Below, piece by piece: positions 1-8,695 of a stretch of 64,000 nucleotides of DNA (position 1 is the stretch's first letter; each line of letters opens with the position of its first letter). The translations under genes were made by a program, and so were the position numbers. The notes under the pieces were generated by a model that was not told the origin of the DNA, made no database searches, and was given only the letters and a program-made list of their open reading frames with translations. The DNA lies in the NCBI RefSeq assembly GCF_021582875.1, contig NZ_CP091138.1:1240001-1304000 (forward strand), written 5' to 3'. This DNA is from Microbacterium sp. KUDC0406. GTDB taxonomy: Bacteria > Actinomycetota > Actinomycetes > Actinomycetales > Microbacteriaceae.

Positions 1-287
1 CCGTCGTTGGTCGGGTTGGCACCGAGGTTCGGCATATCGCGGATCGCCTGCTCGATGGCCTTCAGCGCGGACTTGTCATAGGGGGTGATGACGAGCGTGC
101 GCGCCTCGGGGTTGGCCAGCGAGGCCAGCTGAGCCAGCGGCGTCGGCGAGCCGTAGTAGTCGACGAGCACCTTCTGGAACATCTGCGGGTTCGCGCGACC
201 GGTGCGGACCGTGGCGAAGTCCTCCTTGGCGGCGTCGACCGCTCGCGTCATGCGAGAGGTGGTATCTGCGAGGACATCCGCGATCAC
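1..287 (-). CDS. frr: Ribosome recycling factor, N-terminal part (runs off the window)
   Basis: Ribosome recycling factor splits the post-termination 70S complex together with EF-G. The visible N-terminal part begins at a GTG (285-287) and reads [13 protein letters not shown], followed by the family signature [10 protein letters not shown] and the [14 protein letters not shown] segment, which fit RRF well. The C-terminal half lies beyond base 1. It follows pyrH on the same strand after a gap of about 73 bases, the usual pyrH-frr order in bacteria. Confidence 0.95.
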   Translation of the reverse strand, partial: MIADVLADTTSRMTRAVDAAKEDFATVRTGRANPQMFQKVLVDYYGSPTPLAQLASLANPEARTLVITPYDKSALKAIEQAIRDMPNLGANPTND

Positions 288-360
288 GGGTTCTCCAATC
301 GTCGAGTGGTTCTGGCAATTCTACCGGCGGGGCGCTTCCCGACGCGCCGCAGGCGGTGGT

Positions 361-1077
361 TCAGGAGGTGACCAGTGTGCCGATCGGCTCGCCGAGCAGC
401 GCCTTGGTGACGCTGCCGGCCGGTTCCATTCCGAACACCCGCATGTCCATGTCGTTGTCCATGCACAGGCTGAACGCGGTCGAATCGACCACCTTCAGAC
501 CGCGCTGCAGGGCATCGCGGTAGGTCACGCGCTCGATGCGCTCGGCATCGGCATGCTTGTTCGGGTCGGCGGTGTAGATCGCGTCGACGCCGTTCTTGGC
601 GACGAGAACCTCCTGCGCGCCGATCTCGAGGGCGCGCTGCGCGGCCACGGTGTCGGTGGAGAAGTAGGGCAGTCCGGCACCGGCGCCGAAGATCACGACG
701 CGCCCCTTCTCCATGTGGCGCTCCGCGCGCAGCGGGATGTAGGGCTCTGCGACCTGGGTCATCGAGATGGCCGACTGCACCCGCGTGGGTGCACCGGCCT
801 GCTCCAGGAAGTCCTGCAGCGCGAGGGCGTTCATGACCGTTCCCAGCATGCCCATGTAGTCGGCGCGGCCACGGTCCATACCGCGCTGGCTGAGCTCCGC
901 TCCGCGGAAGAAGTTGCCGCCGCCGACGACGATCGCGACCTCCACGCGGTCGGTGGCTGCGGCGATGTCGCGGGCGATCGCGCTCACCACGTCGGGGTTG
1001 ACGCCCAGCTGCCCGCCGCCGAAGGCCTCTCCGGAGAGCTTGAGAAGGACGCGACGGCGTCCGGTGCGTTCAGTCAT
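361..1077 (-). CDS. pyrH: UMP kinase
   Basis: UMP kinase phosphorylates UMP to UDP with ATP in pyrimidine nucleotide synthesis in the cytosol. The 238-residue product has the N-terminal nucleotide-binding motif [14 protein letters not shown], the VGGGNFFRG loop, and the C-terminal GTLVTS ending typical of bacterial PyrH. I chose the ATG at 1077 (MTERTGRR) because a purine-rich GAGAGGA precedes it; an in-frame start nine codons upstream lacks this. It lies between tsf and frr in the conserved rpsB-tsf-pyrH-frr order, and a strong hairpin at 1135-1169 separates it from tsf. Confidence 0.96.
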   Translation of the reverse strand: MTERTGRRRVLLKLSGEAFGGGQLGVNPDVVSAIARDIAAATDRVEVAIVVGGGNFFRGAELSQRGMDRGRADYMGMLGTVMNALALQDFLEQAGAPTRVQSAISMTQVAEPYIPLRAERHMEKGRVVIFGAGAGLPYFSTDTVAAQRALEIGAQEVLVAKNGVDAIYTADPNKHADAERIERVTYRDALQRGLKVVDSTAFSLCMDNDMDMRVFGMEPAGSVTKALLGEPIGTLVTS

Positions 1078-1134
1078 GGGGAGGGTCCTCTCATCCGGTA
1101 TCACGATAGTGGCAAATCTCCTGCGGGCATGAAG

Positions 1135-1169
1135 AAGGGGTTCGGACCCTGTGCGGATCCGAACCCCTT
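1135..1169 (-). terminator. Hairpin terminator after tsf
   Basis: An inverted repeat with a 12-bp perfect stem (AAGGGGTTCGGA paired with TCCGAACCCCTT) and a short loop lies just past the tsf stop codon and before pyrH. There is no long U tract, which is common for actinobacterial terminators. It would end the rpsB-tsf transcript. Confidence 0.8.
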
Positions 1170-1177
1170 CCCGTGGC

Positions 1178-2006
1178 TTACGCGCCGACCTTGAAGCGCG
1201 CGAAGTCGGTCACCGTGATGCCGGCGTCCTTCGCGACCTGGCCGACGGACAGCTTGTTGTCCTTGGCGTAGTCCTGGTCGAGCAGCGCGACCTGCTTGAA
1301 GAACGCGGACACGCGGCCCTCGACGATCTTCGGCAGGGCGGCCTCGGGCTTGCCCTCGTTGCGGGAGATCTCGGTGACGATCTCGCGCTCCTTCTCGACC
1401 ACGTCCGTCGGGACGTCCTCACGGGTGAGGTAGATCGGGTCGGCGAACGAGATGTGCTGCGCGATGCTGCGAGCGGTCTCCGCGTCGCTGCCGCTGTACG
1501 CGACGACGACGCCGATCTGCGGCGGCAGGTCCTTGCTGGTGCGGTGCAGGTAGACCTCGAAGGCGTCGCCCTGGATGCGGCGGACGCGACGGAGCTCGAC
1601 CTTCTCGCCGAGGATCGCGGCCTCGTCGGAGATGAGCTGCTCGACGGTCTGGTCACCGGCCGGAGCGGCCAGGACGGCCTCGACCGAGTCGGCCGATGCC
1701 GGCGGCGGCCGCATCGGCGACCTTCTCGGCGAGGGCGATGAACTTCTCGTTCTTCGCGACGAAGTCGGTCTCGCAGGTGAGCTCGATCAGCGTCACGGCG
1801 CCGTCCTGCTCGCGAGCGACGACGAGGCCCTCGCTGGTGGAGCGGTCAGCGCGCTTGGCGTTGCCCTTGGCTCCCTTGAGACGCAGGATCTCGGTCGCCT
1901 TCGCGACGTCGCCGTCAGCCTCCTCGAGCGCCTTCTTGGTGTCGACCATTCCGGTGCCGAGCTGCTCACGCAGCGCCTTGATGTCGGCGATGGTGAAGTT
2001 GGCCAT
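1178..2006 (-). CDS. tsf: Elongation factor Ts (frameshifted in this record)
   Basis: EF-Ts exchanges GDP for GTP on EF-Tu. The N-terminal part reads [20 protein letters not shown], the UBA-like domain, followed by the EF-Tu-contact motif [13 protein letters not shown]. The C-terminal part reads [17 protein letters not shown] and ends with the usual [11 protein letters not shown]. The two halves lie in different frames, joined at the word CCGGCGG (1699-1705). Removing one G to give CCGCGG restores a continuous 275-residue protein ([16 protein letters not shown]). EF-Ts is essential and single-copy, so this is almost certainly a sequencing error and not a pseudogene. It sits 41 bases after rpsB in the usual operon. 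Confidence 0.95.
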
Positions 2007-2047
2007 GTGTGGTGGCTCCTTGCTTCGTTATGTGTGCGTGGGGGTGC

Positions 2048-2948
2048 TTACTTGGTGTCGCCTTCGGCGCCCTCGGCGACGACGGCCTCCTCGACGGCGA
2101 CCTCAGCCTCGGAGGCGACCTCGGTCTCAGCCTCGGCGGTGACCTCGGACTCAGCCTCGGCGGCGACCTCGGGCTCAGCGGCAGCCTCGGAGGTGTTCGC
2201 CTCGAGCAGCTCCTTCTCCCACTCGGCAAGCGGCTCGGCGTCGCCCGACTCCGGGTTGTGCTTCTGCTGCAGGCCCTCGGCCGCGGCGTCGGCGATGATG
2301 CGGGTCAGCAGCGAGACGGAGCGGATCGCGTCGTCGTTGCCGGGGATCGGGTACTGGAAGTCGTCCGGGTCGGCGTTGGTGTCGAGGATGCCGATCACCG
2401 GGATGCCGAGCTTCTTGGCCTCGTCGATCGCGAGGTGCTCGCGCTTGGCGTCGACGACCCACAGAGCCGACGGCGTCTTGGTGAGGTTGCGGATGCCGCC
2501 CAGCGACTTGTGCAGCTTGTCGAGCTCGCGCTTCTTGAGCAGCAGCTCCTTCTTGGTGAAGCCGGAGGCGGCCGGGTCGTCGTAGTCGAGCTCCTCGAGC
2601 TCCTTCATGCGGGCGAGGCGCTTCGAGACGGTCGAGAAGTTGGTCAGCAGGCCACCCAGCCAGCGCTGGTTGACGTAGGGCTGGCCGACGCGGGTCGCCT
2701 GCTCGGCGAGCACTTCCTGCGCCTGCTTCTTGGTGCCGACGAAGAGGATGGTGCCGCCGGCGGGCGACAGTCTCCTTGACGAAGTCGTAGGCGCTGTCGA
2801 TGTAGCCCAGCGACTGCTGCAGGTCGATGATGTGGATGCCGCTGCGCTCGGTGAGGATGAAGCGCTTCACCTTCGGGTTCCACCGACGGGTCTGGTGTCC
2901 GAAGTGCACGCCGCTGTCGAGCAGCTGGCGGATGGTGACCACAGCCAT
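2048..2948 (-). CDS. rpsB: 30S ribosomal protein S2 (frameshifted in this record)
   Basis: S2 binds late to the 30S subunit. The protein starts [20 protein letters not shown] and contains [18 protein letters not shown] and the [13 protein letters not shown] signature. The frame breaks at CCGGCGG (2757-2763); reading CCGCGG instead gives [14 protein letters not shown] and a full 299-residue protein. The last 50 or so residues form an acidic Ala/Glu/Val tail with repeated EVA and EAE units, longer than in most phyla but common in high-GC actinobacteria. The long leader (over 180 bases) could carry the autoregulatory site known for rpsB in other bacteria; I could not identify one. Confidence 0.95.
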
Positions 2949-3129
2949 GGTCGTCTCCTGGTTCTGACGCTCTCGCGTCGTTGAGGTTGTCGTCCGGCCG
3001 GACGGCCGGATGCCTGGCGCCCGGCGCACCCCCACCCGCCTCGTGAGAGACAGGACCTGTGGGAGTGGATGCCGCGACCGTGGTCGCTCTGGGCACGCGT
3101 AGTCATCCCCGTGAGGGGATGCGGGTTCC

Positions 3130-3135
3130 AGTGTA
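3130..3135 (-). promoter_or_regulatory. Possible -10 element for rpsB
   Basis: On the minus strand the hexamer TACACT, preceded by TG, lies about 180 bases upstream of the rpsB start. TTGCGG lies upstream at a spacing shorter than ideal. The 298-base gap 2949-3246 between rpsB and the divergent M23 gene holds nothing else I recognise. Confidence 0.35.
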
Positions 3136-3246
3136 CAGGATGCGGACGCCCGCAACCCGCCTCCACAGACCGAGACCGGACACTGCTTCTCCCCACCCCG
3201 GTGTTCGCCGCGTCGGGCGCGGAGTCCTGTCGATCAGGCTGGACGC

Positions 3247-3855
3247 ATGGACATCGCACTCGACCGCCCGGTCGCCGGGTCGGGACTCCGCGGGACAGCA
3301 CATCGCGGGTCCGGCACGCCCCGCGCGGCGCGCGCCGGGCTGATCCTGCTCCTCGCGCTCTCGAGCCTCTGCTGGCCCTTCCCGCAGCCGGTCGCAGCCG
3401 GAGGCGACCTCCCCGTGGAGCACGGCGTCGCGCTTCCCGCGGATGCGCCATGGGTCTGGCCCGTGGACGGGGCCCGCGAGGTGACGGCGCCGTTCCGAGC
3501 CCCCGCTCACCGCTACGGCCCGGGACACCGTGGCATGGACATCACCGCGACCGGCCCGATCCGCGCTCCGGCATCCGGTGTCGTCGCGTTCCGCGGGATC
3601 GTGGCCGACCGCGGCGTGCTCACGATCGACCACGGCGACGGCTACGTGATCACGCTGGAGCCGGTGTCCTCCGATCTCGCCCCCGGTGACGCCGTCGAAG
3701 CGGGGCAGCTCGTGGCGACGGCATCGGCGGGCGGACACGCCGCACGGGGAACCGTGCACGTCGGGGTGCGCCTGGACGACGAGTACGTCAATCCGCGGCC
3801 CCTGTTCGGCGACGTGCCGCGGGCGATCCTCTACCCGTGCTGCGACGACGGTTGA
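3247..3855 (+). CDS. Secreted M23-family (LytM-like) protein
   Basis: This 202-residue protein has a hydrophobic segment at about residues 31-50 (GLILLLALSSLCWPF), which looks like a signal peptide or anchor. An M23/LytM domain follows: WVWPVDGAREVTAPFRAP, then GHRGMDIT with the first zinc ligands (HxxxD). Where active enzymes have HxH, this protein reads GTVHVGVRL, so the first His is Thr. It may therefore be a degenerate, non-hydrolytic LytM domain acting in cell-wall regulation or binding. Such a gene next to rpsB is common in actinobacteria. It is divergent from rpsB and convergent with xerC. Confidence 0.85.
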   Translation: MDIALDRPVAGSGLRGTAHRGSGTPRAARAGLILLLALSSLCWPFPQPVAAGGDLPVEHGVALPADAPWVWPVDGAREVTAPFRAPAHRYGPGHRGMDITATGPIRAPASGVVAFRGIVADRGVLTIDHGDGYVITLEPVSSDLAPGDAVEAGQLVATASAGGHAARGTVHVGVRLDDEYVNPRPLFGDVPRAILYPCCDDG

Positions 3856-3860
3856 CGATC

Positions 3861-4762
3861 TCAGGCGCGCGGATGGGCGAGACTGTATGCGGCCGTGAGG
3901 CGCTCTGCGGACACGTGGGTGTAGATCTGGGTCGTGCCCAGGCTCGCGTGGCCCAGGATCTCCTGCACCGCGCGCAGATCGGCGCCACCGTCGAGGAGGT
4001 GCGTCGCGGCGGTGTGGCGCAGCGCGTGCGGGCCGACGGTCTCGGCGCCGACCACGGGGGCGAGCACACGGGCCACGAGGGCATAGACGGAGCGCGGGCC
4101 GATCCTGCCCCACGGGTTCCCAGCAGGAGCGCGGGCGACGGAGCGTCGGAGCGGGTCAGAAGCGCCGGACGAGCTCGGGTGAGGTAGGCGGTCACCGCGG
4201 CCCTGGCGGGCATCCCGTACGGCACCACCCGCTCCTTCGCCCCCTTGCCGAGCACGCGCGCCGTGCCTCGGTCGAGATCGAGGTCGTCGACATCGAGGCC
4301 GCACAGCTCGGACACCCGCATGCCCGACCCGTACAGCAGCTCCAGGACGGCATGGTCGCGCAGCGCGATCGGATCTCCCTGCGCCGCGGCGGCCTTCTCG
4401 GCATCCAGCAGTTCGCGCATGCCCTCCTGTGACGCGACGACCGGAAGCGTCCTGGCCCGCTTCGGCGTCACCAGCCGCAGGCTGGGGTCGACGACGATCC
4501 GCTCCTCGTCCTTCGCCCAGCGGAAGAACGAGCGAGCGGCCGCGGCCCGCCGGGCCAGGGTCGACCGGGCATCCCCTCGCTGCGTCGCGTGCCAGAGCCA
4601 CTCGCGCAGGAGCTCCAGGTCGATCTCCTCCAGCTCTCGCTCCCCCGCGATCGCACCGAGGTCGGCCAGGTCGGCGCGATAGGCGCGGACGGTCGCCGGC
4701 GACAGCCGTCGCACCCGCTCCAGGTGCGCGGCGAACGCCTGCACCGCCTCGTCGTATCTCAC
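3861..4762 (-). CDS. xerC: Tyrosine recombinase XerC (frameshifted in this record)
   Basis: XerC resolves chromosome dimers at dif together with XerD. The N-terminal SAM-like domain ([19 protein letters not shown]) is followed by the catalytic domain: the first Arg in [27 protein letters not shown], and [15 protein letters not shown], which carries the nucleophilic Tyr. The frame is lost at a run of four C (4108-4111); a fifth C gives [15 protein letters not shown] and a 300-residue protein. The GTG at 4762 is the only sensible start, although its purine-rich GGGAGG is very close. Its location beside rpsB and its XerC-type sequence argue against a mobile-element integrase. Confidence 0.92.
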
Positions 4763-4794
4763 CCTCCCAGTCTGGCCCGCCGCCTGCCGCGCGG

Positions 4795-5829
4795 TCAGTA
4801 CGCCATGCCCATGGCGGCGCGCACCTCGGCGAGTGTGGCTGCGGCGATCTCCCTCGCCCGGGCGTTCCCGTCGTGGAGCACCTCCGAGACAGTCGCGGGG
4901 TCGATCGCGGCTCGGCGCTCCCGATGCTCGGCGAGGAAATCGTTGACGGCTGTGGCCGTGAGTCGTTTCAGTGCACCGCTGCCGCCGTTCCCGATCTCCT
5001 CCGCGACGTCTGCCGGAGTCCGCCCCAGGCACACTGCTGCGGTGTCCAGCAGGGCCGAGACCCCGGGGCGCCGATCCGGTTCGTAGGTGATGCTGCGCTC
5101 TGAGTCGGTCTGCGAGCGCCGGATGACGGCGGCGGTCTCCTCCGCAGTCATGCGGAGCGAGATCGCGTTGCCGTAGCTCTTCGACATCTTGCGTCCGTCC
5201 AGCCCGGGCAGCTCGGGAGCGGTGGTGATCAGCCCGGCGGGTTCCGGGAACACCGCCCCGTACCTTTCGCCGAAGCGGCGGGCGATCTGCCTGGCGACCT
5301 CCACATGGGGCAGGTTGTCCTTGCCGACCGGTACGAGCGTCCCCTTGCAGAACAGGATGTCGGCCGCCTGGTGCACGGGATAGGTGAGGAGCAGACCGCT
5401 GAGGGAGCGACCGGCGGCGGCCGCCTCAGCCTTCACCGTCGGGTTGCGGTGCAGCTCCGCCTCGGACACCAGGCTGAGGAAGGGGAGCAGGAGCTGGTTC
5501 AGCTCCGGAACGGCGGAGTGCGTGAAGATCGTCGTCCGCTCCGGATCCAGCCCCGCGGCGAGGTTGTCCCTGACGACCTCGCGCACGTTCGTCGCGATGT
5601 CGCCCACCGAGTCGCGATCGGTGATCACTTGGTAGTCGGCGACGACGACGAACGTCTCGACTCCCATCTGCTGCAGCCGCACCCGTTCGAGGATCGTGCC
5701 GAACAGGTGCCCGAGATGGAGTGCCCCGGTCGGTCGTTCGCCGGTGAGGATGCGGTGCCGTTCCGGGTGCGCGGTGATCTCGGCCCGCAACGCGGGCATC
5801 CGTGCGGTGATGGCGGAGAAGGAATCCAT
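4795..5829 (-). CDS. trpS: Tryptophanyl-tRNA synthetase, divergent type
   Basis: The enzyme charges tRNA-Trp. The class I signatures are visible: [10 protein letters not shown] (HIGH box) near residue 36 and KMSKS near residue 200. Length is 344 residues. The sequence around the HIGH box ([17 protein letters not shown]) and the [15 protein letters not shown] segment differ from the common GIQPTGxLHLGNYLGA type, suggesting the second, divergent TrpRS group that in some bacteria is an auxiliary and stress- or antibiotic-tolerant copy. I cannot see whether the genome has another trpS. The ATG at 5829 follows AGGAGCAGC, part of which is complementary to the upstream leader peptide gene (5921-5962). 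Starvation for Trp probably raises its expression. Confidence 0.93.
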   Translation of the reverse strand: MDSFSAITARMPALRAEITAHPERHRILTGERPTGALHLGHLFGTILERVRLQQMGVETFVVVADYQVITDRDSVGDIATNVREVVRDNLAAGLDPERTTIFTHSAVPELNQLLLPFLSLVSEAELHRNPTVKAEAAAAGRSLSGLLLTYPVHQAADILFCKGTLVPVGKDNLPHVEVARQIARRFGERYGAVFPEPAGLITTAPELPGLDGRKMSKSYGNAISLRMTAEETAAVIRRSQTDSERSITYEPDRRPGVSALLDTAAVCLGRTPADVAEEIGNGGSGALKRLTATAVNDFLAEHRERRAAIDPATVSEVLHDGNARAREIAAATLAEVRAAMGMAY

Positions 5830-5831
5830 GT

Positions 5832-5930
5832 GCTGCTCCTGGGGACAGGGCTGCACGGATGGATCTGTCCGCGATCGCGCGGGCTGCCGTGCAGCGCGCG
5901 CGAGTGAATGCGTTCGGCTGCTAGAGCAGC
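5832..5930 (-). promoter_or_regulatory. Trp attenuation region before trpS
   Basis: The trpS ribosome-binding region contains GAGCAGC on the RNA strand (5838-5832). Its exact complement GCTGCTC (5930-5924) overlaps the two codons just after the Trp triplet of the leader peptide. Two other stems are possible: a 7-bp hairpin over the leader stop codon (5916-5931), and a 9-bp stem pairing 5850-5858 with 5887-5895. A ribosome stalled on the Trp codons would cover GCTGCTC and free the trpS site. The pairings are seen directly; the mechanism is inference. Confidence 0.65.
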
Positions 5931-5962
5931 CACCACCACGAAGAGGAGGACGAGAAGCGCAT
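5921..5962 (-). CDS. Trp leader peptide, 13 residues
   Basis: The tiny open frame ATG...TAG encodes MRFSSSSSWWWLL, with three consecutive TGG codons next to the stop, and lies 91 bases upstream of trpS on the same strand. Three adjacent Trp codons in a 13-residue frame are very unlikely by chance and match the ribosome-mediated attenuators known upstream of Trp genes in actinobacteria. A -10-like TATGCT (5974-5969) lies seven bases before the ATG, so the mRNA probably starts at or very near the initiation codon (leaderless). It begins only 25 bases after the dprA stop codon. Confidence 0.85.
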   Translation of the reverse strand: MRFSSSSSWWWLL

Positions 5963-5968
5963 GGCTAC

Positions 5969-5974
5969 AGCATA
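5969..5974 (-). promoter_or_regulatory. -10 element for the trpS leader transcript
   Basis: The minus strand reads TATGCT, seven bases upstream of the leader ATG at 5962. I saw no good -35 element 16-18 bases further upstream, where the sequence is the end of dprA. Confidence 0.5.
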
Positions 5975-5987
5975 CGCCGCGGCGCAG

Positions 5988-7169
5988 CTACTCCGCCCGG
6001 ATCCACCCCGTCTCCCGCCGCACCGCGCCGCCCTCGAGATCGAGCATCCCCAGGATGCTGTGCACTCGCTCCGCCGAGAGTCCGCTGCGCTTCGAGAGCT
6101 CCATGGCGTCCCGCGGCGCGCGGGTGCTCAGCGCGTCCATCAGCCTCACGCGATCGGGATCGGCCGGTGGCTGCGCGCGGCTCTCCCCTGCCGCGTCCGC
6201 CCACAGCTCCCGCACCTCGGCAGCGGAGGTGACGCAGATCGCGGCGTACTCGCGGAGCAGCCGGTGGCATCCTGCGGACGCCGCTGAGCTCACCGGACCG
6301 GGCACCGCGCCGAGCGGTCGCCCGAGCGCCGCGGCGTGCCCGGCGGTGTTCAGTGTCCCGCTGCGCCACCCCGCTTCGACGACGACGGTGGCGAGTCCGG
6401 CGGCGCTGATGAGCCTGTTCCGCTGCAGGAACCTCCATTTGGTCGGCGCTGCACCGCAGGGAACCTCGCTCACCACTGCTCCCCCGGCGCGGATCCGCTC
6501 GAAGAGCTGCTGATGACCGGCCGGATAGCTGCGGTCGACGCCGCCGGCCAGGAACGCGACCGTGATGCCGCCGACGCCGAGAGCCGCGCGATGTGCCATG
6601 CCATCGATGCCGTACGCCCCGCCGGACACGATCGAGACCCCGGAGGCCGCCAGGTCGCCGGCGATCTCCGCGGCGATGCGCTCGCCGTACCCGGTCGAGG
6701 CTCGTGCACCGACGACCGACACCGATTCGTCGGCGATGAGCGCCTCGGTCGACCCGCGCACCCAGAGCATCAGAGGCGCGTGCGGTCCGAGGTCGGCGAG
6801 ACCGGCCGGCCACTCGGGATCCTCGGGGAGGAGGATCCGCGCACCGACCGCCTCAGCATCGCGGAGCGCGGCGCCCACGGCCCGCGGGTCCGCACGCGGC
6901 GCCCAGCGCGCCACTGCCTCGTTCATCGCCCTCGCTTCGACCACCTCCAGCGGCGCGCGCAGCGTGGCGTCGGACAGCGCCTGGTCGAGCGCGCCCTGCG
7001 GGCCGAAGGCGTCCACGAGCGCACCGGCGATCCCGTCGCCGGGCTCCGTCAGCACCGACCATGCCGCGCGCGCCGCGACCTCGGCGGGGTCCGCGTCCGG
7101 TCGCATCCGCTCGACAGTGCGCAGCAGGTGCTTGTCGGCGAGCAGGTGCGCCGTCGTGATCGACCTCAT
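5988..7169 (-). CDS. dprA: DNA-processing protein DprA
   Basis: DprA loads RecA onto incoming single-stranded DNA during natural transformation and protects it. The 393-residue product has the Rossmann-like DprA core: VSVVGARASTGYGERIA, SGGAYGIDGMAHRAAL, FLAGGVDRSYPAGH and RNRLISAAGLATVVVEAG. A C-terminal winged-helix-like tail (MELSKRSGLSAERVHSILGML) follows. Its ATG overlaps the comM stop codon as ATGA, so yraN, comM and dprA are translationally coupled. Most actinobacteria keep this cluster without known competence; its role here is unknown. Confidence 0.93.
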   Translation of the reverse strand: MRSITTAHLLADKHLLRTVERMRPDADPAEVAARAAWSVLTEPGDGIAGALVDAFGPQGALDQALSDATLRAPLEVVEARAMNEAVARWAPRADPRAVGAALRDAEAVGARILLPEDPEWPAGLADLGPHAPLMLWVRGSTEALIADESVSVVGARASTGYGERIAAEIAGDLAASGVSIVSGGAYGIDGMAHRAALGVGGITVAFLAGGVDRSYPAGHQQLFERIRAGGAVVSEVPCGAAPTKWRFLQRNRLISAAGLATVVVEAGWRSGTLNTAGHAAALGRPLGAVPGPVSSAASAGCHRLLREYAAICVTSAAEVRELWADAAGESRAQPPADPDRVRLMDALSTRAPRDAMELSKRSGLSAERVHSILGMLDLEGGAVRRETGWIRAE

Positions 7170-8695
7170 GCCAGGAGTCCTCTCTTCAGGAAGAGTGCGC
7201 GACCGACATCGTCGGAGTCCGGAGATCCTCGTCCGGACAGGTCCGCGATGGACCACGCGAGTCGCAGGGTGCGGTCGTAGCCGCGGAGGGTCAGGCCGCC
7301 GCGCTCCAGGGCCCGGTCCAGCGGCATCCGCACCGGGGCCGGCAGACGCAGCGGCCCCTGTCGCATCCGCTCGCCGGGGACCTCCGCGTTGCGCCGCCAC
7401 GGGGTGCCGGCCCACCGCGCGGATGCCGCGCCTCGGGCCTGGACGACTCGCTCCCGCGCCCGCTGCGTCGTGATGGGTGAGCGCTCGGTCGTGGTCACCC
7501 GTGATGCCGCGACCCTCGCGACCTGCAGTTCGATGTCGATACGATCGCGCAGCGGTCCTGAGAGCTTCGCCGCATAGCGTCTGATCGCGATCGGAGGGCA
7601 GATGCACTCCGCACCCCGCACGCCGTAGTTGCCGCAGGGACAAGGGTTCATCGCCATGACCAGCTGGAACCGCGCCGGGAAACTCGCCGTGAATCCGGCA
7701 CGATGCACCTCGATGCGTCCCGCCTCCAGCGGCTGCCGCAGCGCGTCGAGCGCAGCCCTCTGGAACTCCGGCGCCTCGTCGAGGAACAGGCCTCCCCGAT
7801 GCGCCCGCACGATCGCGCCGGGGCGCGCCTGACGGGAGCCGCCACCGACCAGCGAGGCCATCGATGCGGAGTGATGCGGCGTCTCGAGCGGCGGCGTGCG
7901 ATCGAGCGCGCGCACCGGATCTCCGCACAGCGACCTGATGGCGGCCACCTCGAGAGCCTCCTCGTCGGACAGCTCGGGAAGGATGCCGGGCAGCCGCCGT
8001 GCGAGCATCGTCTTGCCCGCTCCCGGAGGACCGCTCAGGAGCAGGTGGTGCCCGCCGGCGGCGGCGACGATGAGTGCCTCGACCGCCTCGTCCTGCCCGA
8101 TCACATCGGCGAGGTCGAGCGGTTCCCGCTGCGCGTCGACCACTTCGTCGACCGTCACCGGCTCCAGCTCGGGGACCTCGATGTCGGCGCCATGCAGCAC
8201 CGCGACCTCGGCGAGCGACGCCGCCCCGCGCACCTCGATGCCGGGGACCAGACGGGCCTCCTCGAGGTTGGCGATCGGAACCACGACGTGCGCGAAACCG
8301 GCCTGCACGGCCGAGTACACCGCCGGGAGCACGCCCGCCACCGGGCGAAGTCGTCCGTCGAGTCCGAGCTCGCCGATGTGCACGACCTGCCGGATCGATC
8401 GCGCGGGCAGAGAACGGCTGGCGGCCAACGTCGCCACGGCGATGCTCAGATCGAAGCCGGAGCCGTGCTTGGGCAGACTCGCCGGCGACAGGTTCACCGT
8501 CATGCGGCGCCGGGGCAGGTCGAGTCCTACGTTCGCGCAGGCGTTGTGAACACGCTGCACCGCCTCGGCCAGGGCCTTGTCGGGAAGCCCGATGATCTTG
8601 AACTCCGGCGTCTGATTCGAGACGTCCGCCTCGACCTCGACGAGGTGCCCGTCGACGCCGGTCAGGGCCACCGCCCAGGTGCGTGCCGTGCTCAC
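7166..8695 (-). CDS. comM: ComM/YifB-family AAA+ ATPase (Mg-chelatase-like)
   Basis: ComM is a hexameric helicase-like AAA+ protein that promotes branch migration during DNA uptake. The 509-residue protein has the N-terminal Lon-substrate-like domain (FKIIGLPDKALAEAVQRV, LSPASLPKHGSGFDLSIA), Walker A GPPGAGKTML, Walker B GGLFLDEAPEF, a Cys cluster (NPCPCGNYG with ECICPP), and the C-terminal Mg_chelatase_C domain. The start is a GTG overlapping the yraN stop as GTGA. It is coupled upstream to yraN and downstream to dprA. Confidence 0.93.
   Translation of the reverse strand: MSTARTWAVALTGVDGHLVEVEADVSNQTPEFKIIGLPDKALAEAVQRVHNACANVGLDLPRRRMTVNLSPASLPKHGSGFDLSIAVATLAASRSLPARSIRQVVHIGELGLDGRLRPVAGVLPAVYSAVQAGFAHVVVPIANLEEARLVPGIEVRGAASLAEVAVLHGADIEVPELEPVTVDEVVDAQREPLDLADVIGQDEAVEALIVAAAGGHHLLLSGPPGAGKTMLARRLPGILPELSDEEALEVAAIRSLCGDPVRALDRTPPLETPHHSASMASLVGGGSRQARPGAIVRAHRGGLFLDEAPEFQRAALDALRQPLEAGRIEVHRAGFTASFPARFQLVMAMNPCPCGNYGVRGAECICPPIAIRRYAAKLSGPLRDRIDIELQVARVAASRVTTTERSPITTQRARERVVQARGAASARWAGTPWRRNAEVPGERMRQGPLRLPAPVRMPLDRALERGGLTLRGYDRTLRLAWSIADLSGRGSPDSDDVGRALFLKRGLLA

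Noticed and set aside
1178..2948. Programmed frameshifting in tsf and rpsB
   Set aside because: No slippery heptamer or stimulatory stem. The same word CCGGCGG breaks five unrelated genes too, and neither gene uses programmed shifts in known bacteria.
3861..4762. Tyrosine recombinase as integrase of a mobile element
   Set aside because: Sequence and rpsB linkage fit XerC. No attachment repeats, tRNA target or phage genes are adjacent.
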